Below are positions 39,144 through 47,199 of a stretch of DNA of 64,000 nucleotides, one piece after another. How positions within the stretch are numbered: position 1 is the stretch's first letter; each line of letters begins with the position of its first letter. The translations under genes and the position numbers were made by a program. Below the pieces are notes generated by a model, which was not told where the DNA came from, searched no databases, and saw only the letters and a program-made list of their open reading frames with translations. The DNA is from Lysobacter antibioticus (GTDB lineage Bacteria > Pseudomonadota > Gammaproteobacteria > Xanthomonadales > Xanthomonadaceae). The DNA lies in the NCBI RefSeq assembly GCF_001442535.1, contig NZ_CP013141.1:1612105-1676104 (forward strand), given 5' to 3'.

Positions 39144-39869
39144 ATGGCCCGTCCCCGTATCGCAACCTGCCTCGCCCTGCGCGATCGTCTCGCCGGTGTC
39201 GGCGCCTGGCTCTCGCCGCTCGGCCTGCGCCTGCTGCTGGCCTGGGAGTTCTACGAATCCGGGCGCGAAAAACTGCACGGCGAAAACTGGTTCGGCAACG
39301 TCATGGCGAACTTTCCGTTTCCGTTCGACCGCGTGCCCGCCGACCTGAGCTGGGGCATGGCGACCTGGTTCGAACTGCTCGGCGGCGTGGCACTGCTGAT
39401 CGGCCTGGGCACACGCTTGGTCGCTGCTTCGCTGTTCGTGCTGACCGTGGTCGCCATCGCCGCGGTGCACTGGCCGCAGGACTGGATGGGCCTGTCCCAG
39501 CTCGTCCAGGGCTACGCCATCACCGACCAGGGCGCCGGCAACTACAAATTGCCGCTGCTGTTCCTGGCGATGCTGTGGCCGCTGATCCTCGGCGGCGCCG
39601 GCCGCCTCAGCCTCGATGCCCTGCTCGCGCGTGCGGCGGCCCTGTGTGCGCCGGCGCCGCGCGACGACCTGACCGGCTGGGGCCTGGTCCTGCTGCCGGT
39701 CGGTGTGGTCGTGGCGATGCTGCTGCCGGCGCCGGGCCTGGCCCTGGCCGGGCTCGGTGCCGCGTTGTTGCTGGCCGCGACGGCCCGCTCGCGCCGAACC
39801 CGAGGGGCAGGAGCGGCGTCCCAAGGGGATTTCCTACGCTCACCGGCCTCGACCGCGCAATCGCGATGA
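39144..39869 (+). CDS. hvfD: DoxX-family membrane protein (HvfD-type)
   Basis: 241-aa inner-membrane protein. The DoxX core of four helices (residues about 25-165) contains [20 protein letters not shown] and [17 protein letters not shown]. Two more hydrophobic segments (about 180-215) follow, unlike minimal DoxX proteins. The C-terminal about 30 residues (from RTRGAGAAS) are encoded by a GTAGGAGCGGCG-type repeat, so the reading frame has probably been extended into an inserted intergenic element. DoxX proteins accompany nearly all DUF692/DUF2063 operons; a redox or export role is assumed but not settled. Confidence 0.88.
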   Translation: MARPRIATCLALRDRLAGVGAWLSPLGLRLLLAWEFYESGREKLHGENWFGNVMANFPFPFDRVPADLSWGMATWFELLGGVALLIGLGTRLVAASLFVLTVVAIAAVHWPQDWMGLSQLVQGYAITDQGAGNYKLPLLFLAMLWPLILGGAGRLSLDALLARAAALCAPAPRDDLTGWGLVLLPVGVVVAMLLPAPGLALAGLGAALLLAATARSRRTRGAGAASQGDFLRSPASTAQSR

Positions 39870-39892
39870 CGACGCTCCGGGATTGCGCGGTC
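39806..39892. repeat. GTAGGAGCGGCG-family repeat inside the 3' end of hvfD
   Basis: 39808-39835 (GGCAGGAGCGGCGTCCCAAG then GGGATTTCCT) is the reverse complement, with a few changes, of the GGAAATCCAGTAGGACGTCG block at 22853-22880. It is followed by a perfect 12-bp inverted repeat GACCGCGCAATC (39851-39862) / GATTGCGCGGTC (39881-39892) that spans the hvfD stop codon and may terminate transcription. Confidence 0.7.
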
Positions 39893-40005
39893 GCGACTCG
39901 TGACCGCGCAGTTCCTCTCGGCTCGGCCGCCGCTGCCGGCCCCGCGAAGCCCCGCGTTGACCGCGCCGGAACGACCGATTCGCGACAACCTGCTAGGCTT
40001 TCGCG

Positions 40006-40656
40006 ATGATCGAAACCGGCCCCACCCCGTCCATCGCCCCCGCGGCCCCCACTCTCGCCAACCGTTTCCGCGGCTACCTGCCGGTCGTCGTCGACGTCGA
40101 AACCGGCGGCTTCGATTGGAACAAGCACGCCCTGCTCGAAATCGCGGTGCAGCCGCTCGAACTCGACGCCGACGGCCGCCTGGTCCCGGGCCCGATGAGC
40201 AGCGCCCATGTGGTGCCCGCACCCGGTACCTTGATCGACCCGAAGTCGCTCGAAGTGACCGGCATCGACATCGACCATCCGTTTCGCGACGCCAAGCCCG
40301 AGCGCCAAGCCCTGGAGAGCGTGTTTGCACCGGTGCGCGAAGCGCTCAAGCGCCAAGGCTGCCAGCGCGCAATCCTGGTCGGCCACAACGCCCACTTCGA
40401 CCTGAACTTCCTCAACGCCGCCGTCGCCCGCAGCGGCCACAAACGCAACCCCTTCCATCCCTTCAGTGTGTTCGACACCGTCACCCTCGCCGGCGTCGCC
40501 TACGGCCAGACCGTGCTCGCGCGCGCGCTGCAAGCCGCCGAGCTGGAATGGAACGCACAGGACGCGCATTCGGCCGTCTACGACACCGAGCGCACCGCGC
40601 AGCTGTTCTGCAAGATCGTCAACGCCTGGCCGCAGCGCGGCATCAGCGCTCCCTGA
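40006..40656 (+). CDS. rnt: Ribonuclease T
   Basis: 216-aa DEDDh 3'-5' exoribonuclease that trims tRNA CCA ends and stable RNA 3' ends. Exo I holds DVETGGF (about residue 30) with Asp and Glu. Exo II is [15 protein letters not shown] (about 122-136) and Exo [18 protein letters not shown] (about 186-200) supplies His and Asp. Length matches the family. Good ATG, but no marked ribosome-binding site; the region upstream is repeat-derived. Confidence 0.95.
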   Translation: MIETGPTPSIAPAAPTLANRFRGYLPVVVDVETGGFDWNKHALLEIAVQPLELDADGRLVPGPMSSAHVVPAPGTLIDPKSLEVTGIDIDHPFRDAKPERQALESVFAPVREALKRQGCQRAILVGHNAHFDLNFLNAAVARSGHKRNPFHPFSVFDTVTLAGVAYGQTVLARALQAAELEWNAQDAHSAVYDTERTAQLFCKIVNAWPQRGISAP

Positions 40657-40700
40657 GCGGTCCGGATCCGGACCGCTGCGCATCGACAAGGAGTCGGCTC

Positions 40701-41705
40701 GTGCGCGCATCGCCAAGTAATTCATCGGCCTATGTCTGGCTGCCTGGCCAAGGCCCCAGTGCAGGCGCGTTACAGCGTCTGCGTGAACGCGCGCCCTTGC
40801 CTGAGCAAGCGATGGGCGAAGCCTGGTTCATGGGCGACGAGCGGCACATGTACACCGCGCTGATGCACGAAGATCCGCAACAGTGGCCGCGCACGGAACT
40901 GGATTCGGCGCTGTACGAACTGAGCTCGGGCCCCGTTTCATTCGGACCGATGCGCGAATGGATCTTGTGGTTCGCGTTCCTGTTGCCGCGCGCACTCGAA
41001 TTGGTCGGGCGATTCCGGGCCGATGCCTTTATCGACCGGCAACTCTACGCGGCGCTCGTTACCGCGACGTTCGTGCACTGTCCCGACCCGGAGCAGCTGC
41101 CGGCCGGCGTGCGCCGCGACCTGCTCGACACGCTGGGCCGCGCGATGTTCGCGCCTTCGCACTGGAGCGCCTGCGGATTGGCGACGAACGCGTTCTTCTC
41201 GCCGGTGCAACGCTTGCCCGGCCTCCACCCCAGCGATTCGCTTTATCCCGCCGGTGCGTTCTCGGCCTCGTGCACGCTGATTGCGAAGTACCTGGAACCC
41301 GAGTTCATCGAGGGCTGGCTGGCGTCTGCCCTGGCCATCGACGATCCGTATTGGCGCGCGGGCTGGGTGGCCTGGCTTGCTGGCGCGGCGCCGATGCTGC
41401 TCGACGGCGCCTATCCGGATGCGCTGCCGCTCGACCGCGAACATCCGACTGCCTGGTCAAACAGCCATCTCGTGCAAGCACCGTCTGCATTGGTCGTGGC
41501 CGGCTCTGCGCCTGCTTCATTCCTCAGCGCCGAATCCCGTCATGCCCTGACAGCGGCATTACGCAAGCAACTCAGCCACGAACAGCTGCAACGATGGGGC
41601 GCCCGCTTGACCGAAGCCGGCGCGCAACGCCCCGACTTCGAATACATTTTCCTCAAATACCGCAGCGCAGCCCAATGCGTCCTCAACCGGTATCGACTGG
41701 ACTGA
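40701..41705 (+). CDS. Unrecognised 334-aa protein
   Basis: Starts with GTG behind AAGGAG (7 nt). No signal peptide and no family recognised. It is rich in Trp and Tyr, with mostly helical, moderately hydrophobic segments (REWILWFAFLLPRALELVGRF near residue 95; VAWLAGAAPMLLDGAYP near 225) but no clear membrane helix. A C-terminal FEYIFLKYRSAAQCVLNRYRL segment closes it. It lies between rnt and a GH19 muramidase gene on the same strand. A role as an intracellular partner or immunity protein for that enzyme is possible but unsupported. Confidence 0.75.
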   Translation: MRASPSNSSAYVWLPGQGPSAGALQRLRERAPLPEQAMGEAWFMGDERHMYTALMHEDPQQWPRTELDSALYELSSGPVSFGPMREWILWFAFLLPRALELVGRFRADAFIDRQLYAALVTATFVHCPDPEQLPAGVRRDLLDTLGRAMFAPSHWSACGLATNAFFSPVQRLPGLHPSDSLYPAGAFSASCTLIAKYLEPEFIEGWLASALAIDDPYWRAGWVAWLAGAAPMLLDGAYPDALPLDREHPTAWSNSHLVQAPSALVVAGSAPASFLSAESRHALTAALRKQLSHEQLQRWGARLTEAGAQRPDFEYIFLKYRSAAQCVLNRYRLD

Positions 41706-41870
41706 ACTCGCTCTTGCCGACGATGTTGCAAGCACGCAACACCTCGGAATTGGCCGCCCGGCGCCGAACGCCGCGTTGAATGGACTGCGAGCGGCACGGC
41801 GCCGCCACGACCGGCAGGACGCGCGGCCGCTTTCGCGCGCACATGCCGTTGCGCATGCAGGGAGGACAGG

Positions 41871-42482
41871 ATGTTCGCTTTCGACGACGAGCAGTTTCTA
41901 GACGGTTATCGCCGGCGCTTCGGGCCGCTGCGCGACGAACTCGCGCAGGCCGTGCGTTTCCTGATCGGACGCATCGAACAGGACGCCAGCTTCAACCAAA
42001 ACCCGGTGCATCGCCACCAGATCGCCTATTGCCTGGCGACGTTCAAGTGGGAGACCGCGCATACCTTGCGCCCCATCGACGAGTTCGGCGACGACGCGCG
42101 TTTCGAACGCCTTTACGGGCCGAATACGCGTGTCGGCAAGATGCTCGGCAATACCCGCGCCGGCGACGGCGCGCGTTTTCACGGCCGCGGTTATGTGCAA
42201 CTCACCGGCCGCGCCAACTACGAGCGCGCCGGCAAGATCCTCGGCATCGATCTGATCAACCATCCCGACGAAGCCAAGAAGCCCGAGGTCGCCTATGCGA
42301 TCGCCATGGAAGGCATGAAGAAGGGCTGGTTCACCGGCAAGAAACTCGACAGCTATTTCAAGCCCGGACAACTTCCGAACTACGAGGACGCGCGACGGAT
42401 CATCAACGGCCAGGACAAGGCGCAGACGATCGCCGACATCGCACGCCGCTTCGACGAGTTGCTGGTCAATTCGCTGCACTGA
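41871..42482 (+). CDS. GH19-family lysozyme/endolysin-like protein
   Basis: 203-aa protein of the glycoside hydrolase 19 group (chitinase/phage endolysin). It shows KWETAHTLRPIDEFGD (residues about 60-75; the catalytic Glu is probably in KWETAH) and the hallmark FHGRGYVQLTGRANYERAG (about 103-121). No signal peptide is visible, as in phage endolysins and some toxin domains. GGAGGACAGG precedes the ATG. It could be a domesticated phage lysin or a cell-wall effector; no other phage genes are nearby. Confidence 0.85.
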   Translation: MFAFDDEQFLDGYRRRFGPLRDELAQAVRFLIGRIEQDASFNQNPVHRHQIAYCLATFKWETAHTLRPIDEFGDDARFERLYGPNTRVGKMLGNTRAGDGARFHGRGYVQLTGRANYERAGKILGIDLINHPDEAKKPEVAYAIAMEGMKKGWFTGKKLDSYFKPGQLPNYEDARRIINGQDKAQTIADIARRFDELLVNSLH

Positions 42483-42608
42483 TCGCCTCGCGACGCAGGC
42501 GCGGACAGTGGCGCACACCGGCGCTACAGGAGGTCGCGCCGGTGTGCAGGCGACGGTGCGAATCGCCGACGATCGATTACGAGCTGGCGATTGCGGGCAG
42601 GCGGAAGC

Positions 42609-42920
42609 TCAGGCCAGCTTCAAGCCGACCAGGCCGGCGACGATCAACAGCACGCTGGCTACGCGCAGCGTATTGAGCGGTTCGTTGAACAGCACGATGC
42701 CGAGAATGACCGTGCCGACCGCGCCGACGCCGACCCAGACCGCATAGGCGGTGCCGACCGGCAGCGACTTCATCGCCACGCCCAGCAGGCCGAGACTGAT
42801 CGCCATCGCGGCGATCGTGCCGACCGATGGCCACAAACGGGTGAAGCCTTCGGTGTATTTCAGGCCGATCGCCCAACCCACTTCGAACAGGCCGGCGAAG
42901 AAAAGCAGAATCCAAGGCAT
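42609..42920 (-). CDS. gdx: Guanidinium exporter Gdx (SMR family, SugE type)
   Basis: 103-aa four-helix small multidrug resistance protein. It has the essential Glu13 ([17 protein letters not shown]) and the Gdx-type WAIGLKYT and [20 protein letters not shown] segments, nearly identical to characterised Gdx/SugE rather than drug-exporting EmrE. It exports guanidinium in exchange for protons as a dual-topology dimer. A guanidine-II riboswitch lies directly upstream, which confirms the substrate by context. GGGAG precedes the ATG by 7 nt. Confidence 0.95.
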   Translation of the reverse strand: MPWILLFFAGLFEVGWAIGLKYTEGFTRLWPSVGTIAAMAISLGLLGVAMKSLPVGTAYAVWVGVGAVGTVILGIVLFNEPLNTLRVASVLLIVAGLVGLKLA

Positions 42921-42940
42921 GACGATGCTCCCATGATGAT

Positions 42941-42988
42941 GGGGCCGTCCCCGGATGAAGTGATGCGAACGGGGTCGTCCCCGTTCGC
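42941..42988 (-). ncRNA. Guanidine-II (mini-ykkC) riboswitch
   Basis: On the minus strand there are two hairpins with the defining ACGR tetraloops. GCGAAC-GGGG-ACGA-CCCC-GTTCGC spans 42988-42965, then a 12-nt linker, then GGGG-ACGG-CCCC spans 42952-42941. The gdx ribosome-binding site GGGAG follows within 10 nt of the second hairpin. Guanidine is expected to lock the two loops together and free the ribosome-binding site, turning on translation. Confidence 0.93.
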
Positions 42989-42993
42989 GAACG

Positions 42994-42999
42994 ATTATA
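42994..42999 (-). promoter_or_regulatory. -10 element of the gdx transcript
   Basis: Perfect TATAAT on the minus strand, 6 nt upstream of the first riboswitch hairpin. Transcription would start right at the hairpin. No strong -35 is seen. Confidence 0.65.
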
Positions 43000-43058
43000 A
43001 CGAGCCCGATTCGGCGGGGCCGGCCGCGGTGTTCGCGGGGTCAGCGGGGGGTTACAAA

Positions 43059-43198
43059 GCAAGCGCAGCGCTGCGCTTGCGGGTTTCCCGCCCTGCCTGC
43101 AGGGACAGCCGACGACGACGATGCTTCGTCGCCGCATCCGACCACTGCGACGCGACGCCGCGTCGCAGGACAGTGGACGGCCCTGCCCCGAAGGGGCG
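43059..43198 (-). terminator. Hairpin cluster downstream of rlmB
   Basis: Three stems: GCAAGCGCAGC/GCTGCGCTTGC (43059-43080, a perfect 22-bp palindrome), CACTGCGACGCG/GCGTCG-CAGTG (about 43142-43174) and CCCCGAAGGGG (about 43186-43196). They lie between the end of rlmB and the gdx promoter and probably end the rlmB transcript. There is no gene in 43000-43216. Confidence 0.4.
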
Positions 43199-43216
43199 AG
43201 CGCGTCCTGGCGCGCA

Positions 43217-43972
43217 TCAACCGCGCTGGCGCACCGCCTCGAACAAGGTCACGCCGGCGGCCACCGAGACATTGAGGCTTTCCACACCGCCCGCGGCATC
43301 GCCGCCCGGCATCGGGATCTTGACCAACTGGTCGCAGGTATCGCGGGTCAGACGGCGCAAGCCATCGGCTTCGCCGCCGAGCACCAGGGCGACGTTGCCG
43401 CGCAGATCGATCGAGTACAACGAAGCATCGGCTTCGCCAGCCAGACCGTAGATCCACACGCCGAGTTGCTGCAGGTCGCGCAACGCACGCGCCAGGTTGG
43501 TCACCGGGATCACCGCCACGCTGTCGGCGGCGCCGGCCGAGGTCTTGCGCACGGTCGCGTTGACCTGCACCGACTTGTCCTTCGGGATGATCACCGCGGT
43601 CACGCCGGCCGCAGCGGCGCTGCGCAGGCAAGCGCCGAGGTTGTGCGGGTCCTGCACGCCGTCGAGCACGAGCACCAGCGCGCGGCCTTCGGCGGCCTGG
43701 ATCAGGCCTTCGAGTTCGTTCTCGTTCCAGGTCTTGGCCGCGGCGTAACGCGCGACCACGCCCTGATGGCGCAGATTGCCGACCACGCCGTCGAGCGCCT
43801 GGGTCGCGACCCGGCGCACGTCGATGTCGGCGCGGCGCGCGGCGGTCTCGATCTCGGTCAGGCGCGGGTTCTTGGCGCCGGCCTCGATGAGGACCTCACG
43901 CACGTTCTGCGCGTCGTGTTCGATCGAGGCGGAGACGGCGTTGATGCCGGCGATCCATTGTTTCTGGCTCAT
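43217..43972 (-). CDS. rlmB: 23S rRNA (Gm2251) 2'-O-methyltransferase RlmB
   Basis: 251-aa SPOUT-class methyltransferase. The N-terminal substrate-binding domain covers residues 1-75 (WIAGINAVSASIEHD). The catalytic SpoU domain covers about 95-250 with VLDGVQDPHNLGACLRSA (motif 1), ALVLGGEADGLRRL (motif 2) and IPMPGGDAAGGVESLNVSVA (motif 3). It methylates G2251 in the P-loop of 23S rRNA. The rnr-rlmB order is conserved in proteobacteria; here a 327-nt repeat-bearing spacer separates them. Confidence 0.96.
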   Translation of the reverse strand: MSQKQWIAGINAVSASIEHDAQNVREVLIEAGAKNPRLTEIETAARRADIDVRRVATQALDGVVGNLRHQGVVARYAAAKTWNENELEGLIQAAEGRALVLVLDGVQDPHNLGACLRSAAAAGVTAVIIPKDKSVQVNATVRKTSAGAADSVAVIPVTNLARALRDLQQLGVWIYGLAGEADASLYSIDLRGNVALVLGGEADGLRRLTRDTCDQLVKIPMPGGDAAGGVESLNVSVAAGVTLFEAVRQRG

Positions 43973-44121
43973 GGGGATTCCGTGGGGCTGGGTCGCCGCG
44001 CGGCGGCCTTGGCGGCGGCGCGGTCGGGGGCGGACGGCAATTCTAAGCTACCGGGCCGGTGGCGGCTTCAGGACACGCCTACCGCGCCGCCCTTAACCGC
44101 AAGGGCCCCGCGCCGCCCTAG

Positions 44122-44276
44122 CAGTTCCCCCCTTTGAAAAAGGGGGGGGTTAGGGGGATTTGTTTTCGCTTGGCTTTGCGCCGCCCCAGTCGCAATAGCA
44201 AATCCCCCCCGCCGCCAGGGCACGGCGAAAACCGCTCCCAACAAGGCGCTCGCCCCCTTTGCCAAAGGGGGCGATG
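44122..44276. repeat. C/G-run palindromic element between rnr and rlmB
   Basis: Hairpin TTCCCCCCTTTG-AAAAAGGGGGG (44125-44149), then GGGGGATTTG (44153-44162) complemented by CAAATCCCCC (about 44199-44208), then GCCCCCTTTG-CCAAAGGGGGC (44251-44272). This looks like a composite, MITE-like intergenic repeat about 155 bp long that may form a cloverleaf. The rest of the 327-nt spacer holds no gene. Confidence 0.65.
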
Positions 44277-44299
44277 GTTCAGGGCCGGCGGTCGGAGCC

Positions 44300-46738
44300 T
44301 CAGTACTTCTGCTTGGTCCGCTTCGCCGGCTGTCCGCGCGGCGGCAGCGGTTTGGCGCCACGCTCCTCGACCAGGCGGAAGTCGATCTTGCGGTCTTCGA
44401 CGCTGGCCTTGAGCACGACGATGCTGACCCGGTCGCCGAGGCGGAACTCGCGCGCGGTACGTTCGCCTTTCAGGGTTTTGCGGATCGGATCGAAGTGGTA
44501 GTAGTCGTGCGGCAGCTGGGTCACGTGAACCAGGCCGTTGACCTTGGATTCGTCGAGTTCGATGAACAAGCCGAAGCTGGTCACGCCGCTGATCGTACCT
44601 TCGAACTCGCCGCCGACGTGCTGCTCCATCCATGCGGCGCGGTAACGCTCGTCGACCTCGCGCTCGGCCTCGTCGGCACGGCGCTCGCGTTCGGAGCATT
44701 GCAGCGCCAGCGCGGTCATCTGCCGCGGCGAATACACGAAGGTCGCCGGCTGCGCACCGCCGAGCGCGTGCTTGATCGCGCGATGCACCAGCAGGTCCGG
44801 ATAACGGCGGATCGGCGAGGTGAAGTGGGCATAGGCCGTCAACGCCAGGCCGAAGTGGCCGACATTCTCCGGCGCATACACCGCCAGGCTCTGGCTGCGC
44901 AACAACACCGATTCGATCAAGGCCGCATCGGGGCGTTCGCGGATCTTCTTCAGCAACTGGGTGAAATCGCGCGGCTCGACCTGCTTCCAGGCCGGCATGC
45001 GCAGGGCGAATTCCTTGAGGAACTCCTGCAGGTCGGCGTATTTCTGTTCCGGCGGACGGTCGTGGATGCGGAACGGCGCCGGCACCTGCTGCGCGATCAG
45101 GAATTTCGCCGCCTCGACATTGGCCGCGATCATGCATTCCTCGATCAGCTTGTGCGCGTCGTTGCGCTGAAGCATGCCGGCCTGCACCACTTCGCCGCTC
45201 TTGCCGAGGACGAAACGCACTTCGCTGGATTCGAACTCGATAGCGCCGCGCTTCTGCCGCGCTTTCAGCAGCACCTGGAACAACTGGTGCAGACGCTCGA
45301 TATGCGGCAGCAGCGAGCCGATCTGCTCGCGCGCTTCGCTCTGTGCTTCCTCGGGGACGTCGCCGACCGCATTCCAGACCTGGGTATAGGTCAGGCGCGC
45401 ATGCGAGTTCATCACCGCTTCGTAGAACTTCGACTGGGTCACTTCGCCGTCGCGGCCGATCTGCATGTCGCAGACGAAGCACAGACGATCGACCTTGGGA
45501 TTGAGCGAGCAGATGCCGTTCGACAGGGTCTCGGGCAGCATCGGCACGACGAAACCGGGGAAATACACCGAGGTCGCGCGCTTCTGCGCTTCGTCGTCGA
45601 GCGGGGTGCCGGGACGCACGTAATGCGAGACGTCGGCGATGGCCACCACGAGACGGAAGCCGTCGCGATTGCTCTCGCAATACACCGCGTCGTCGAAGTC
45701 CTTGGCGTCCTCGCCGTCGATGGTGACCAGCGGCATTGCGCGCAGGTCGACGCGCTGCGCGGCGACGGAGGCCTCGACGGTCAGCGGCACCGCCGCGGCT
45801 TCGTCGAGGGTTTCCTGCGGGAACACGTCGGGAATCTCGTGGCCGTGGATCGCCGCCTGCACCGCCAGCGAGGCGGTGAGCTTGTCGCCGAGCACCGCCA
45901 GCACGCGGCCGATCGGCGGGCGCTTCGGGTCCGGCGCCTGCAGCAGTTCGCACACGACGAGCTGGCCGTTCTGCGCATCCATGCGCGCGTCCGGCGGAAT
46001 CTGCACGTTGCGCTGGATGCGGCGGTCGTCGGGCACGACGTAGCTGATGCCCGACTCGACCGTGAAGCGGCCGATCAGGCGATTGATGCGGCGTTCGAGC
46101 ACTTCGACGATCGCGCCTTCGCGGCGGCCGCGACGGTCGACGCCGGTGACGCTGACCAGCACGCGGTCGCCGTGCATGGCCTTGCGCATCTCGAACGGCG
46201 GCAGGAACAGGTCGTCGCCGCCGGCCTCCGGACGCAGGAAGCCGAAGCCGTCGGGATTGGCGATCACCACGCCGGGAATCAGGTCCATCTGCGCCGCCGG
46301 GGCGAACTCGCCCTTGCGGTTCTGGATCAACTGGCCGTCGCGCAGCATCGCGCCCAGGCGCTTGCCGAGCGCATCGACGCGATCGGGCTCGGTCAGTTGC
46401 AGGCGTTCGGCCAGCGCTTCGGCGCGCATCGGCCCGTCGGCAGCGACCAGGGTCTGCAGGATCAGTTCGCGACTGGCGATCGGCTGCGCATAGCGCGAGG
46501 CTTCGCGGTCGGCGTAGGGATCGTGGTAGGCCGGAGTACGGGCCGGACCGGAGGCGCTCTTGGCGTGCGGGCCTTTGGGCGGGCCGTGCTGGAGATTCTC
46601 GGGCAGCCAGGCCGGGCGAGGCGCGGCGGTCTTGCGGCTGCGGGGGCCGGCGCTCTGAGCGGCGCCGCCAGGGGTCTTGCGGGAGGGGGTTTTGCCACCG
46701 GTCGGACCGGTCTTGTTGCTTTTCGTCTTTTTTGTCAT
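44300..46738 (-). CDS. rnr: Ribonuclease R
   Basis: 812-aa processive 3'-5' exoribonuclease that degrades structured RNA. Domain order: basic N-terminus and winged helix (1-150), cold-shock domains (about 150-290), RNB catalytic domain (about 315-650) with DGEDAKDFDDAVYCE holding the catalytic Asp cluster, S1 domain (about 690-775) with GVTSFGLFIELDESKVNGLVHV, and a short basic tail (RGQPAKRTKQKY). Both ends are Lys/Arg-rich. It begins at ATG 46738. Confidence 0.97.
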   Translation of the reverse strand: MTKKTKSNKTGPTGGKTPSRKTPGGAAQSAGPRSRKTAAPRPAWLPENLQHGPPKGPHAKSASGPARTPAYHDPYADREASRYAQPIASRELILQTLVAADGPMRAEALAERLQLTEPDRVDALGKRLGAMLRDGQLIQNRKGEFAPAAQMDLIPGVVIANPDGFGFLRPEAGGDDLFLPPFEMRKAMHGDRVLVSVTGVDRRGRREGAIVEVLERRINRLIGRFTVESGISYVVPDDRRIQRNVQIPPDARMDAQNGQLVVCELLQAPDPKRPPIGRVLAVLGDKLTASLAVQAAIHGHEIPDVFPQETLDEAAAVPLTVEASVAAQRVDLRAMPLVTIDGEDAKDFDDAVYCESNRDGFRLVVAIADVSHYVRPGTPLDDEAQKRATSVYFPGFVVPMLPETLSNGICSLNPKVDRLCFVCDMQIGRDGEVTQSKFYEAVMNSHARLTYTQVWNAVGDVPEEAQSEAREQIGSLLPHIERLHQLFQVLLKARQKRGAIEFESSEVRFVLGKSGEVVQAGMLQRNDAHKLIEECMIAANVEAAKFLIAQQVPAPFRIHDRPPEQKYADLQEFLKEFALRMPAWKQVEPRDFTQLLKKIRERPDAALIESVLLRSQSLAVYAPENVGHFGLALTAYAHFTSPIRRYPDLLVHRAIKHALGGAQPATFVYSPRQMTALALQCSERERRADEAEREVDERYRAAWMEQHVGGEFEGTISGVTSFGLFIELDESKVNGLVHVTQLPHDYYHFDPIRKTLKGERTAREFRLGDRVSIVVLKASVEDRKIDFRLVEERGAKPLPPRGQPAKRTKQKY

Positions 46739-47199
46739 GCCGGTATGGTCTCACATCGCCATGAACAGGGTGTCTGTCGCGGCTTTCCGGCAGCCTGCTC
46801 CCGACGTGCGGTCGCTCGCGCCCTGCCCGCTCGCAGGCCGCCGCGCGGATGGCATGCAGGCCTGCGCTGCGCGCCGCATGCACGAGCATCGGCGCGACGA
46901 AGCTCGGTGGCGTCGCCCACCGCGTGCGCCGCAGCTGAACGAGAAAACCGCTGTTTTCATGCTGCTTCGCACAGCCATTCGGGTCGGCGTCACGTTCCGG
47001 GCATCGTCGAGTTGCAACGCAGCGCACAAATAATCCGCGCGTTCGCAAAGCCCGCGCCTTGTACTTCGAGCGCTTCGGCGAAGCCGGAAAGACCGCACAA
47101 AACCGCGTCCTGCGCGGTCGTAGGGTCCGTGCGTCCCCGCTGCGGCGGCGGACCGGCGGCACCGCCGCCCCCTCCCTATGGCACTCAAGGAATCGCACG
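46739..47199. other. Gene-free spacer between rnr and the lysyl-endopeptidase-like gene
   Basis: About 460 nt of divergent promoter region. No supported reading frame, tRNA or known riboswitch. A GCGGTCGTAGGGTCCGTGCG stretch and a GGCGGCGGACCGGCGGCACCGCCGCC hairpin occur near 47116-47175, just before the protease start. The segment 46960-47050 is locally less GC-rich and could hold the protease promoter. Confidence 0.5.

Noticed and set aside
41871..42482. GH19 gene as evidence of a prophage
   Set aside because: No holin, spanin, structural, integrase or attachment-site signals nearby; neighbours are chromosomal housekeeping genes.
46980..47180. Possible c-di-GMP-I riboswitch before the lysyl-endopeptidase-like gene (TTCGCAAAGCCC at about 47043)
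   Set aside because: Only the CGCAAAGC core resembles the family. The GNRA tetraloop, its receptor and the GGUAGCGGG-type 3' strand were not found.
46751..47188. 145-codon minus-strand frame in the rnr upstream spacer
   Set aside because: Arg/Ala/Ser-rich, no ribosome-binding site, no conserved-looking motif; typical of chance frames in this composition.
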